In this document: positions 46,377-54,722 of the stretch, piece after piece | How positions within the stretch are numbered: position 1 is the first letter of the stretch | How the letters are laid out: every line of letters begins with the position of its first letter | Assembly (NCBI RefSeq): GCF_005491705.1 | Contig: NZ_CP028092.1 | Coordinates: 4,588,001 to 4,652,000, forward strand | Length of the DNA stretch: 64,000 nt | Source: Pontibacter sp. SGAir0037 | GTDB lineage: Bacteria; Bacteroidota; Bacteroidia; Cytophagales; Hymenobacteraceae | Reading direction: 5' to 3' | Notes under the pieces: generated by a model | Databases searched by the model: none | The model's input: the letters and a program-made list of their open reading frames with translations, nothing else | What the model was told of the DNA's origin: nothing | Position numbers and translations under genes: made by a program

Positions 46377-47534
46377 TTACCCCATCCTTGCCTGCATTTG
46401 TATCCAGCGGTTCGGGATCTCGCCTTTGGTTGCCATCAGGTAGTCGTTGTAGCTGCAGGGGACAATGCGGGACCCTTTTTCCTCGGAAAGCGCGACTACC
46501 TCCATCCACCATTTCTCACTTTTCTTGCTCTTATAAAAAAGCATTTTGTCAGATTCATTGTCGAAGGCAACAGCGTATTTGGTAAAGTTCTTATTGGTAA
46601 AGCTTGTCTCGTTTTTGCGATGATAGTACCCCTCTATAAAGTACCAGATCATAGTGGCAATTGTAGTTGCTGTTAAGCTCCTGGTGTCGTGCGCAGGGGT
46701 ATAGCCGTAGATGCCGAAAGAAGTAAGGCTGTCGTTTAAGCCGGCATACCAGCAAAGCTGACAAGCTTCTTCGCCTGTAAGGCCGAAGGGATTGGCTTCG
46801 TCCTGGCCCGGCGCATCCTGGTACCGGATGGCAGAAATGTCAAACGAAAGCAAATCTGCCACACGCACCACAGGCTCCATTTCCTGAATATTATGGTGTA
46901 CCTGCCCCACCCGATAAGCTTCGAAGTGCAGTTTTTCCAAAGTGGCGAGCACTTCGGGTTCTACTAAATATGTTTGATAGCCTATCTGCCCCAGGTTAAA
47001 AAGGTAGTTCGGTTCATGCATCAGGATCTGGCGAAGCTGCTTCTTGTTAGGAGTTGCACCTAAATCCTCTGTCATGTCTACACTGCTGTCTATCGTTACC
47101 ATATTCACGGCGCGTTCCAGGTGCTCATAGCCAAGGTATTGCCCGTATTCGAGGTCGTGTGTGGCACCAATAATCAGAGGTATGGTATGGTGAGAAATGA
47201 GCACTTCCACAATTTCTTTCAGGCGTAAATAGGTATCCTCTAATGTAATACCTGGCCGGAGGTTGCCAAGATCTACCACCTGGCATTGGCCAGTACCTTT
47301 GGTTAGGTTGTAAAGCTTTTTGCGCACCTCCCGAGCGGGAGGCGGTGTATTGTCCTGTGCCTCCTGGTCGCCCCGCCCACGGTTATCCTGAACGCCAAGC
47401 AAGGCAATATCGGCTGAGCGCCAGTCCGGGAACTTACTGATAAACCTGTTGATATAGGTGCCTAAAGTACGGACTTTGTTTACACCGGGGAATGCATCTT
47501 CGTTTAGTGGCTCAAAAAATATAGATAAGTTCAT
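46377..47534 (-). CDS. Arginase/formimidoylglutamase-fold protein with a degenerate metal site
   Basis: Ureohydrolase-fold protein (385 aa). Family landmarks can be aligned: IIGATHDLEYGQYLG (H126) at the GGDHS position, VTIDSSVDM (D149, D153) at DAHxD, and LLSFDISAIRYQDAPG (D232) at SxDxDxxDP. The DAHxD histidine is Ser151 (or Ser150 by a one-residue shift), and the second aspartate of SFDxD is Ser234, so several Mn ligands are missing. Bacteroidota homologues are often called formimidoylglutamase. No histidine-degradation gene is nearby. Hydrolase activity is doubtful. It is divergent from the acyl-CoA synthetase gene. Confidence 0.8.
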   Translation of the reverse strand: MNLSIFFEPLNEDAFPGVNKVRTLGTYINRFISKFPDWRSADIALLGVQDNRGRGDQEAQDNTPPPAREVRKKLYNLTKGTGQCQVVDLGNLRPGITLEDTYLRLKEIVEVLISHHTIPLIIGATHDLEYGQYLGYEHLERAVNMVTIDSSVDMTEDLGATPNKKQLRQILMHEPNYLFNLGQIGYQTYLVEPEVLATLEKLHFEAYRVGQVHHNIQEMEPVVRVADLLSFDISAIRYQDAPGQDEANPFGLTGEEACQLCWYAGLNDSLTSFGIYGYTPAHDTRSLTATTIATMIWYFIEGYYHRKNETSFTNKNFTKYAVAFDNESDKMLFYKSKKSEKWWMEVVALSEEKGSRIVPCSYNDYLMATKGEIPNRWIQMQARMG

Positions 47535-47774
47535 GTAGCTTGGCTGAGAAAATCAAATATAATAAAAATATAAATTAAGAGGCCGTAGTATATTATAAAC
47601 TCAGTTACAGTACTCCAATATCCTAAAATGTAAAGAAGCTAAATATTTCTATGTGATGAAGTGACAGATTGAGAAAAAATACTTAAAATGCAGTATATTT
47701 AGTCAAAAGTGAGTAAGTACTAACACTGTTTGTTTAACAGCAGAGCATAATAAAACACATAACTATCAGGTATC

Positions 47775-49535
47775 ATGAACATTAGCCGTATACACGATCT
47801 CCTGCCGCATCAGCTTCAAAAGTATCCACAACCAGACTGCCTGGCTGCTAAAGTTAATGGAGATTGGGTAAAATACAGTACACAGGATGTACAAGATACA
47901 GCAAACAGCCTCAGCCTTGGGTTACTAAAACTTGGGTTAGGCAAGAACGATAAAGTTGCCATTATTTCCATGAACCGCCCGGAATGGGTGATGACGGATT
48001 TTGGCATACAGCAGATTGGCGGGATTAGTGTGCCCATGTATCCTACCATAACAGTAGAAGATTACCGCTACATTTTTAATGATGCCGAAGTAAAGGTGGT
48101 GTTTGTGGCAGACCAGGAGCTTTATAATAAAGTAGTGGCTGCCACCATGGGTATGGAGAGTGTAAAAGAAATTTATACCTTCGATAAAGTTCAGGGAGCC
48201 AAGCACTGGTCAGAAGTGATAGAATTAGGTAAAAACGATGATCCGGCTAAGCTGGAGCCTCTTAAGGCAGCTGTTACACCAGATGATATTCTAACGCTGA
48301 TTTATACTTCCGGTACCACAGGCAGCCCTAAGGGAGTCATGCTGACGCATGGCAACCTGCTAAGTAACGTAACCGGTACGGTGCCCTATGTTCCGGTAGA
48401 TAACCGGCACCGGGCGCTGAGCTTCCTGCCGCTGTCGCACATATTTGAGCGTATGCTGTTGTATCTGTACATGCGCATTGGTGTTTCTATTTATTATGCA
48501 GAAAGTATAGAGAAAGTAGCTGAGAACCTGAAGGAGGTGCAGCCACATGTATTTACCACTGTACCACGCCTGCTCGAAAAAGTATACGATAAGATTGTGG
48601 CAAAGGGGCTGGAGCTTACGGGGATCAAACGCAGGCTTTTCTTCTGGGCGCTTGAACTGGGGCTGAAGTACGACACCCGCGAAGATCAGGGATGGTGGTA
48701 TAATAAGCAGCTAAGTTTGGCTAACAAGTTAATATTTAGCAAATGGCGTGAAGCACTGGGCGGTAATGTAATTGCTATTGTGTCTGGTGGCGCTGCTTTG
48801 CAACCCCGCCTGGCGCGCGTGTTCTGGTCGGCCAACATTCGGGTAATGGAAGGCTACGGGCTAACAGAAACATCGCCTGTAATTGCTGTTAACCGTTGGG
48901 AGCCCGAAAACAACATGATCGGCACAGTAGGTATGGCCATAGATGGCGTTGAAGTTAAAATTGCAGACGACGGTGAGGTGCTGTCGCGTGGGCCTCATAT
49001 TATGAAAGGCTATTATAAAAAGCCTGAGCAAACAGCCGAAGCAATCGATGCCGACGGCTGGTTCCATACAGGTGATATCGGGGAATTGATAGAAGGAAAG
49101 TTTCTGAAGATTACCGACCGCAAAAAAGAGATGTTTAAGACATCCGGCGGTAAATACATTGCTCCGCAGCTAATCGAAAATAAACTGAAAGAGTCGGTTG
49201 TGATTGAGCAGGTAATGGTGGTGGGAGAAGGGCAGAAGTATGCCTCGGCCCTGGTGGTGCCCTCGTTTCTGGGGCTGCAGGACTACTGCCAGTTTAAAGG
49301 AATACCATATACAACCGATGCAGAAATGATTGCCAAGCCTGAAATTATAGATAAGTTTCAGCGGGAAATCGAGAAAGCCAATGAGAACCTGGCGCAGTAT
49401 GAAACAATTAAAAAGTTCAGGCTGCTGCCAAAGATGTGGACCATTGAAAGCGGTGAGCTAACGCCAAAGCTGAGCGTGAAGCGGCGGGTAATAGCAACAA
49501 AATTTAAAGACCTGATAGACAGTATGTACAGTTAA
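47775..49535 (+). CDS. fadD: Long-chain acyl-CoA synthetase
   Basis: AMP-forming adenylate synthetase (586 aa) that activates fatty acids to acyl-CoA. The phosphate loop is IYTSGTTGSPKGVMLTHGN, followed by GYGLTETSPVIAVN, GWFHTGDIGE and the hinge ITDRKKEMFKTSGGKYIAPQ. Length is typical of the FAA1-like bacterial class. It precedes the MarR-led beta-oxidation operon but is separated from it by a terminator. Confidence 0.93.
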   Translation: MNISRIHDLLPHQLQKYPQPDCLAAKVNGDWVKYSTQDVQDTANSLSLGLLKLGLGKNDKVAIISMNRPEWVMTDFGIQQIGGISVPMYPTITVEDYRYIFNDAEVKVVFVADQELYNKVVAATMGMESVKEIYTFDKVQGAKHWSEVIELGKNDDPAKLEPLKAAVTPDDILTLIYTSGTTGSPKGVMLTHGNLLSNVTGTVPYVPVDNRHRALSFLPLSHIFERMLLYLYMRIGVSIYYAESIEKVAENLKEVQPHVFTTVPRLLEKVYDKIVAKGLELTGIKRRLFFWALELGLKYDTREDQGWWYNKQLSLANKLIFSKWREALGGNVIAIVSGGAALQPRLARVFWSANIRVMEGYGLTETSPVIAVNRWEPENNMIGTVGMAIDGVEVKIADDGEVLSRGPHIMKGYYKKPEQTAEAIDADGWFHTGDIGELIEGKFLKITDRKKEMFKTSGGKYIAPQLIENKLKESVVIEQVMVVGEGQKYASALVVPSFLGLQDYCQFKGIPYTTDAEMIAKPEIIDKFQREIEKANENLAQYETIKKFRLLPKMWTIESGELTPKLSVKRRVIATKFKDLIDSMYS

Positions 49536-49549
49536 AACGTACCAAAACT

Positions 49550-49589
49550 AAACAAAAAGCCCTTTCTACCCGGAAAGGGCTTTTTGTTT
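49550..49589. terminator. Terminator after the acyl-CoA synthetase gene
   Basis: Perfect stem of 17 bp (49550-49566 with 49573-49589; AAAAAGCCCTTTC/GAAAGGGCTTTTT) with T-rich 3' arm, 15 bases after the stop codon. Confidence 0.88.
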
Positions 49590-49692
49590 GCAACAATTCA
49601 GGCACTTATACCTAAACAAGTATAACTTGAATTTAAGTTAACAGGAAGTGGTGGATGGACTGATGAGGTAGAACAAATTTTTTAAAAAATAG

Positions 49693-49732
49693 TATGCAAG
49701 CATAACAATTATTTTTTATATTTGGTATAACC
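49693..49732 (+). promoter_or_regulatory. Promoter and candidate operators of the MarR operon
   Basis: TATATTTG (49717-49724) fits the -7 consensus 21 bases before the MarR ATG. It is flanked by two small palindromes, TATGC-AA-GCATA (49693-49704) and TGGT-ATA-ACCA (49722-49732), positions where a MarR dimer would block transcription. The palindromes are short, so this is tentative. Confidence 0.45.
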
Positions 49733-49744
49733 ATAAGTTACTAC

Positions 49745-50179
49745 ATGAAGCCGGAAGAAACAGTAGACTATAATGTAAAGGTATGTTGGCATGCCATCTC
49801 GCGGATGTATAACAACGAGGCGGCGAAAAGCGACATTACCACCTCTATAGGGTTTGTTCTCCTGAATATAGATCAGGAAGCAGGTACACCTGCAACTAAA
49901 ATTGCCCCCTTGCTTGGCCTGGAAGCACGTAGCCTTACCCGAATTCTGAAAAGTATGGAGGAAAAAGAACTGATTTACAAAGTATCAGATCCTCGCGATA
50001 AACGCCTGGTGCGTATTTTCCTGACAGAAAAAGGCCTGCAGAAAAAGGAGTTCTCTCGACAAACAGTAAAACGCTTTAACTATAAAATAAGAGAAGCAAT
50101 TCCGGAGCATGAGTTGGCCGCCTTCTTTAAAGTGAGTAGCCAGATCATTAACATGATCGAAAACAAAGAAATTTTCTAA
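49745..50179 (+). CDS. MarR-family transcription regulator
   Basis: Winged-helix MarR protein (144 aa). The recognition region ATKIAPLLGLEARSLTRILKSMEEKELIYKVSDPRDKRLVRIFLTEKG (read as helix, wing and strand) is typical. It is the first gene of the operon, 30 bases before the beta-oxidation fusion protein, so it probably senses a fatty acid or acyl-CoA and represses the operon (inference). Confidence 0.92.
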   Translation: MKPEETVDYNVKVCWHAISRMYNNEAAKSDITTSIGFVLLNIDQEAGTPATKIAPLLGLEARSLTRILKSMEEKELIYKVSDPRDKRLVRIFLTEKGLQKKEFSRQTVKRFNYKIREAIPEHELAAFFKVSSQIINMIENKEIF

Positions 50180-50209
50180 ACTATAGCATAGATAACTAAT
50201 TAATACTCT

Positions 50210-52612
50210 ATGAAAAGAACCATAAAAAAAGTAGCAGTGCTTGGCTCTGGTGTGATGGGCTCTCGCATTGCCTGCCACTTTGCCAATATAGGGGTGCAGG
50301 TGTTGCTGCTGGATATTGTTCCAAGAGAGCTTAGCCCGGAGGAGCAGGCGAAAGGTTTGTCGCTTGAAATGAAGCATGTGCGTAATCGCATCGTAAACAA
50401 TGCCTTGCAGGCTGTTGTAAATTCTAATCCCTCTCCGCTGTACCGTAAATCTGATGCACACCTGATTAAAACGGGCAACTTCGATGACAATATGAAAGAT
50501 ATTGCTTCGGTAGATTGGATTATTGAGGTAGTAGTAGAAAATCTTAAAATAAAGAAAACAGTCTTTGACCAGGTGGAGCAACATCGCAAGCCTGGTACCC
50601 TCATCTCATCCAACACCTCAGGTATACCCATTCACCTGATGCTGGAAGGGCGTAGTGAGGATTTCAGGAAACATTTCTGTGGCACACACTTCTTTAACCC
50701 GCCGCGTTACCTGAAGCTCCTGGAAATTATACCTACACCAGAAACGGATAGAGCAGTGGTAGACTTTCTGATGCACTACGGCGATCTGTATCTGGGTAAA
50801 ACTACCGTGCTGGCAAAAGATACGCCTGCTTTTATCGCCAACCGTGTGGGAATCTATGGCATTATGCAAACACTGGCAGCCATGGAAAAAACAGGCCTAA
50901 CGATAGACGAGGTAGACAGAATTACCGGCCCTATTGTCGGGAGACCTAAATCGGCTACTTTCCGAACATTGGATGTGGTTGGCCTGGATACAACTATTAA
51001 TGTTGCAAACGGGCTTTACCAGGCAGGGGAAAACGATGAGTCGCGTGAGCTGTTTAAAATACCGGCCTATGTACAGCAAATGGCTGACAACAAATGGTTG
51101 GGCGACAAAACAGGACAGGGCTTCTACAAAAAGACCAAAGATGCCAAAGGCAAAACCGAAATCCTGACGCTGGACCTGAAAACAATGGAGTATGGGCCGA
51201 AGCAAAAGGTAAGGTTCCAGAGCCTGGAGATGCTAAAGCCTATCGAGGATCTGAAGAAGCGTGTCAAAGCTTTTTCTGCGCAAACCGATAAAGCAGCACA
51301 GTTCTTTAATGAAACGCTGTTCGGCCTGTTCCAATACGTTTCGAACCGTATTCCTGAAATCTCAGACGAATTATATCGCATAGATGATGCTTTGCGGGCA
51401 GGTTTTGGCTGGGAGCTTGGTCCGTTCGAGTATTGGGATGTGATTGGTGCCCGGGAAGGCGTGCAGCGCATGCTGGAAAATGGCTACCAGCCGGCAGCCT
51501 GGGTAGAGGAGATGCTGAACAACGGCAAAGAGTCTTTCTACATTGTTGAAAACGGACAGCGCCGCTACTACGATATCCAGAGCAAAGAATACAAGGCCAT
51601 ACCAGGTGCAGAGAGCTTTATTATCCTGAACAACCTGAGAAGCAACAAAGTAGTGTGGAAGAATGCCGGGGCCAGCCTGATAGACTTAGGCGACGGTATT
51701 TTGAATGTGGAATTCCATACCAAAATGAATACCATCGGAGGTGATGTTATACAGGGGCTGAATAAAGGTATAGAGATAGCCGAAAAGGACTTTAGAGGGA
51801 TGGTAGTGGGTAGCGATGCCGCTAACTTTTCGGCAGGTGCAAATGTTGGCTTGATCTATATGTACGCTATAGAGCAGGAGTATGACGAGCTGAACATGAT
51901 CATCCGGCAGTTCCAGAATACCATGATGCGCATGCGCTATTCGGCTATACCGGTAGTTGGCGCCCCGCACGGGTTAACACTGGGTGGTGGCTGCGAGCTG
52001 AACCTGCACTGCGATCATATACAGGCTGCGGCCGAAACTTACATGGGCTTGGTAGAATTTGGTGTTGGCCTGATACCAGGAGGTGGCGGTACAAAAGAAA
52101 TGACTGTACGTGCTTCAGAACTGTATGAAGACGGTGATATAGAGTATAACACGCTTAAAAATATTTACCTGAACATTGGCATGGCCAAAGTATCTACTTC
52201 GGCTGCAGAAGCAGTTGATCTGGGGTATATGCGAAAAAGCGACGGTATCACCATCAACAATAACCGCTTAATTGCCGATGCCAAAGCTCAGGCAATCTTA
52301 TTGGCAGAGGCCGGATATACAAAGCCTGTGCATAAAACCAACATTAAAGTGCAGGGCCGTGGCGCATTAGGCATGTTCTTAACGGGTGCGAATGCCATGC
52401 TAACCGGACGCTATATGTCGGAGCACGACCTCAAGATTTCGCACAAGCTGGCTTATGTGATGTGCGGAGGCGATTTGTCTGCCCCAACCGAAGTAAGCGA
52501 GCAGTATCTGTTAGACCTGGAGCGCGAAGCTTTCTTATCCCTGACTGGCGAACGCAAAACGCTTGAGCGTATCCAAAGCATCCTGACAACAGGGAAGCCG
52601 CTGAGAAATTAA
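50210..52612 (+). CDS. 3-hydroxyacyl-CoA dehydrogenase / enoyl-CoA hydratase fusion
   Basis: Bifunctional beta-oxidation enzyme (800 aa). Domain order is dehydrogenase first: NAD-binding VAVLGSGVMGSRIACHFAN near residue 10, then 3HCDH C-terminal repeats (GRPKSATFRTLDVVGLD and GFGWELGPFEYWDVIG). The hydratase/isomerase domain follows (about 490-690: DFRGMVVGSDAANFSAGANVG and LGGGCELNLHCD). This order is that of FadN-type proteins, not of E. coli FadB/FadJ. The second repeat of the C-terminal part is complete. It is followed by a GIY-YIG cassette and then thiolase. Confidence 0.94.
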   Translation: MKRTIKKVAVLGSGVMGSRIACHFANIGVQVLLLDIVPRELSPEEQAKGLSLEMKHVRNRIVNNALQAVVNSNPSPLYRKSDAHLIKTGNFDDNMKDIASVDWIIEVVVENLKIKKTVFDQVEQHRKPGTLISSNTSGIPIHLMLEGRSEDFRKHFCGTHFFNPPRYLKLLEIIPTPETDRAVVDFLMHYGDLYLGKTTVLAKDTPAFIANRVGIYGIMQTLAAMEKTGLTIDEVDRITGPIVGRPKSATFRTLDVVGLDTTINVANGLYQAGENDESRELFKIPAYVQQMADNKWLGDKTGQGFYKKTKDAKGKTEILTLDLKTMEYGPKQKVRFQSLEMLKPIEDLKKRVKAFSAQTDKAAQFFNETLFGLFQYVSNRIPEISDELYRIDDALRAGFGWELGPFEYWDVIGAREGVQRMLENGYQPAAWVEEMLNNGKESFYIVENGQRRYYDIQSKEYKAIPGAESFIILNNLRSNKVVWKNAGASLIDLGDGILNVEFHTKMNTIGGDVIQGLNKGIEIAEKDFRGMVVGSDAANFSAGANVGLIYMYAIEQEYDELNMIIRQFQNTMMRMRYSAIPVVGAPHGLTLGGGCELNLHCDHIQAAAETYMGLVEFGVGLIPGGGGTKEMTVRASELYEDGDIEYNTLKNIYLNIGMAKVSTSAAEAVDLGYMRKSDGITINNNRLIADAKAQAILLAEAGYTKPVHKTNIKVQGRGALGMFLTGANAMLTGRYMSEHDLKISHKLAYVMCGGDLSAPTEVSEQYLLDLEREAFLSLTGERKTLERIQSILTTGKPLRN

Positions 52613-52645
52613 TAATCAAAGGGCTAAGTAGTAGCCCCGTTCTTT

Positions 52646-52683
52646 GTCATTCTGAAAGAATCTTAGTTGCAGGGAGGTTAAGC
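52646..52683 (+). repeat. Left inverted repeat of the GIY-YIG cassette
   Basis: 38-base arm containing ATCTTAGTTGC and GGGAGGTTAAGC, pairing with 52994-53031 at 33 of 38 positions by my alignment. It ends 7 bases before the nuclease ATG. Confidence 0.8.
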
Positions 52684-52690
52684 TTTAGCT

Positions 52691-52987
52691 ATGAAAAGTC
52701 ACAACTATTTTATCTATATAACCACTAATCCAGGTAAAACGGTGTTATATGTTGGTGTGACAAATGATTTAAGGACAAGGCTGGAGCAGCATAAGGCTAA
52801 TAGAGGTAAACCTGAAACATTTGCTGGCCGCTACTACTGCTACAACCTCTTGTATTACGAACGCTATACTTATGTGCAGCATGCAATTGAAAGGGAAAAG
52901 GAGCTGAAGCTGCTTAACCGGGGAGCCAAGGTGGAGCTCATAAAAAAGGAAAATCCTTACCTACGGTTTCTGAAGATAGACGACTAA
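52691..52987 (+). CDS. Single-domain GIY-YIG nuclease
   Basis: 98-residue GIY-YIG endonuclease domain (UPF0213/YhbQ-like). The GIY element reads NYFIYITTNP and the YIG element LYVGVTNDLRTRLEQHK, with the conserved Arg (in LRTRL), Tyr/His region (YYERYTYVQHAIEREKELK) and the metal-binding Glu (in EREKELK). No DNA-binding domain. The gene fills the space between two arms of a 38-base inverted repeat almost exactly (7 bases at the left, 6 at the right) and interrupts a beta-oxidation operon between the fusion enzyme and thiolase. Such genes are scattered between operon genes in many Bacteroidota (general knowledge). A function in fatty-acid metabolism is unlikely. Confidence 0.9.
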   Translation: MKSHNYFIYITTNPGKTVLYVGVTNDLRTRLEQHKANRGKPETFAGRYYCYNLLYYERYTYVQHAIEREKELKLLNRGAKVELIKKENPYLRFLKIDD

Positions 52988-52993
52988 ACAACT

Positions 52994-53031
52994 GCTTAAC
53001 CTCCCAGCAACTAAGATCCTTGCAGGACGAC
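52994..53031 (-). repeat. Right inverted repeat of the GIY-YIG cassette
   Basis: Complementary arm of the element starting at 52646; GCTTAACCTCCC and GCAACTAAGAT match the left arm in reverse. It begins 6 bases after the nuclease stop codon. Confidence 0.8.
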
Positions 53032-53079
53032 AATGAAAGAGAAATTATAGTTGATAACTAATAATAAAGAGCATCAAAA

Positions 53080-54258
53080 ATGAATAATGCATATATCGTA
53101 GCTGGATTTCGTAGCGCTGTGGGGAAAGCAGGGCGTGGCGGGTTCCGCTTCACAAGGCCCGATGACCTGGCAGCCGATGTCATCAAACATTTAGTCGCTT
53201 CTGTGCCTGCCCTGGATCCGGAGCGAATAGACGACCTGATTGTGGGAAATGCAGTGCCTGAAGCAGAGCAGGGCTTGCAAATCGGCCGCATGATTGCCTT
53301 GCTATCGTTGCCCATGTCTGTTTCCGGCATGACGGTAAACCGCTACTGCGGATCCGGGCTGGAAACCATTGCTATGGCTTGTAACCGAATTCAGGCAGGT
53401 ATGGCCGATTGTATCATAGCTGGTGGTACAGAATCTATGTCGCTGGTGCCTACAGCAGGCTGGAAAACAGTTCCGAACTATAAGATCGCTAAAAATAACC
53501 CGGACTGGTACCTGAGCATGGGGTTAACCGCAGAGGCCGTGGCGAAAGATTATAATGTTTCACGTGAAGATCAGGACGAGTTTGCTTTTAAATCACATCA
53601 GAAAGCAATCAACGCCATTAAGAGTGGTTTCTTCAAAGAGCAGATTGTGCCGATAACGGTAGAAGAAACCTATATAGATGAGAATGGCAAAAAGAAGACC
53701 CGTTCTTATGTAGTGGATACGGATGAAGGCCCTCGCGCTGATACCTCGCTGGAGGCACTGGCGAGGCTGAAGCCTGTGTTTGCAAATGGCGGTACGGTAA
53801 CTGCTGGCAATTCTTCCCAAACGTCTGATGGAGCTGCCTTTGTAATTGTGATGAGCGAACGCATGGTAAAAGAGCTGAACCTGGAGCCGATTGCCCGTCT
53901 GGCAGGTTATGCCACAGGCGGTGTTGATCCGCGCATCATGGGGATGGGGCCAATCGCAGCAGTACCGAAAGTGTTGAAGCAGGTAGGCATGAAGCTAAAC
54001 GACATAGACCTGATAGAAATGAATGAAGCCTTTGCCGCACAGTCTATTGCCGTAATGCGCCACCTCGACTTCGATCCGGACAAGCTGAACATCAGTGGAG
54101 GTGCCATTGCCTTAGGTCACCCACTGGGTTGCTCAGGTGCTAAACTAAGCGTGCAGCAGTTCAGTGAGCTTCGCCGTTTAGGCAAGAAGTTCGGTATAGT
54201 AACTGCCTGTGTTGGCGGTGGCCAGGGCGTGGCAGGCGTGTATGAGCTTTTAAAATAG
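53080..54258 (+). CDS. fadA: Acetyl-CoA acyltransferase (3-ketoacyl-CoA thiolase)
   Basis: Thiolase (392 aa) for the last beta-oxidation step. The nucleophilic cysteine is in NRYCGSGLETI (C90); the His of GGAIALGHPLGCSGAK and the second Cys of GIVTACVGGGQGVAGVYE complete the active site. Length is normal. It pairs with the dehydrogenase/hydratase fusion upstream to form a trifunctional system and is followed by the four-helix-bundle cassette. Confidence 0.95.
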   Translation: MNNAYIVAGFRSAVGKAGRGGFRFTRPDDLAADVIKHLVASVPALDPERIDDLIVGNAVPEAEQGLQIGRMIALLSLPMSVSGMTVNRYCGSGLETIAMACNRIQAGMADCIIAGGTESMSLVPTAGWKTVPNYKIAKNNPDWYLSMGLTAEAVAKDYNVSREDQDEFAFKSHQKAINAIKSGFFKEQIVPITVEETYIDENGKKKTRSYVVDTDEGPRADTSLEALARLKPVFANGGTVTAGNSSQTSDGAAFVIVMSERMVKELNLEPIARLAGYATGGVDPRIMGMGPIAAVPKVLKQVGMKLNDIDLIEMNEAFAAQSIAVMRHLDFDPDKLNISGGAIALGHPLGCSGAKLSVQQFSELRRLGKKFGIVTACVGGGQGVAGVYELLK

Positions 54259-54268
54259 ACGCTTTAAT

Positions 54269-54302
54269 AGACACAGGATACAAGACGCAAGACACAGGAT
54301 TT
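54269..54302 (+). repeat. Left repeat of the four-helix-bundle cassette
   Basis: Contains AGACACAGGAT twice (54269-54279 and 54290-54300) around CAAGACGCA. Bases 54276-54302 pair with 54677-54703 in reverse at 23 of 27 positions by eye. It ends 5 bases before the ATG. Confidence 0.72.
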
Positions 54303-54306
54303 TAAA

Positions 54307-54651
54307 ATGCACAATTTTAAAGAACTGATTATCTGGAAAGAGGCGATGGAGTTAGCTAAGGCTGTTTATAAAGCAACTTCCACTTTCCCTGCAAATGAAA
54401 AGTTTGGTCTTACGTCTCAGGTTAATAGGTCCGTCGTGTCTATACCTTCAAATATAGCTGAAGGAGCGGGAAGAGGTTCTGATAAAGAGTTTAATCATTT
54501 TTTGAGTATTGCTTTGGGGTCAGCTTTCGAGTTAGAAACACAGTTGCTTTTGGCTCAGTCTTTTGGGTTTATAGGCAATGATAAGCTTAATGAGCTACTG
54601 GCGCAGCTCCGCAAGATTCAGAGAATGATTGACGGGTTTAAGAAAAAATGA
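54307..54651 (+). CDS. Four-helix-bundle protein, 23S rRNA intervening-sequence type
   Basis: 114-residue protein of the S23/IVP family (TIGR02436-like). HNFKELIIWKEAMELAKAVYK, then FGLTSQVNRSVVSIPSNIAEG, and SIALGSAFELETQLLLAQ are diagnostic. Family members were first found in intervening sequences inside 23S rRNA genes of some bacteria; here the gene lies in a fatty-acid operon between thiolase and acyl-CoA dehydrogenase. It is bracketed by inverted repeats and shares operon direction. Molecular function is unknown for the family. Confidence 0.92.
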   Translation: MHNFKELIIWKEAMELAKAVYKATSTFPANEKFGLTSQVNRSVVSIPSNIAEGAGRGSDKEFNHFLSIALGSAFELETQLLLAQSFGFIGNDKLNELLAQLRKIQRMIDGFKKK

Positions 54652-54676
54652 AATAACGAGATTAAGAACAAGTCTT

Positions 54677-54703
54677 AAGTCTTGTGTCTTACGTCTTGTG
54701 TCC
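54677..54703 (-). repeat. Right repeat of the four-helix-bundle cassette
   Basis: Contains GTCTTGTGTC twice around TTACGT, the reverse complement pattern of the left arm. A neighbouring AAGTCTT lies just before it at 54670-54676. It ends 20 bases before the acyl-CoA dehydrogenase start codon. Confidence 0.72.
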
Positions 54704-54722
54704 AAAATAAAAGATTAGCAAA

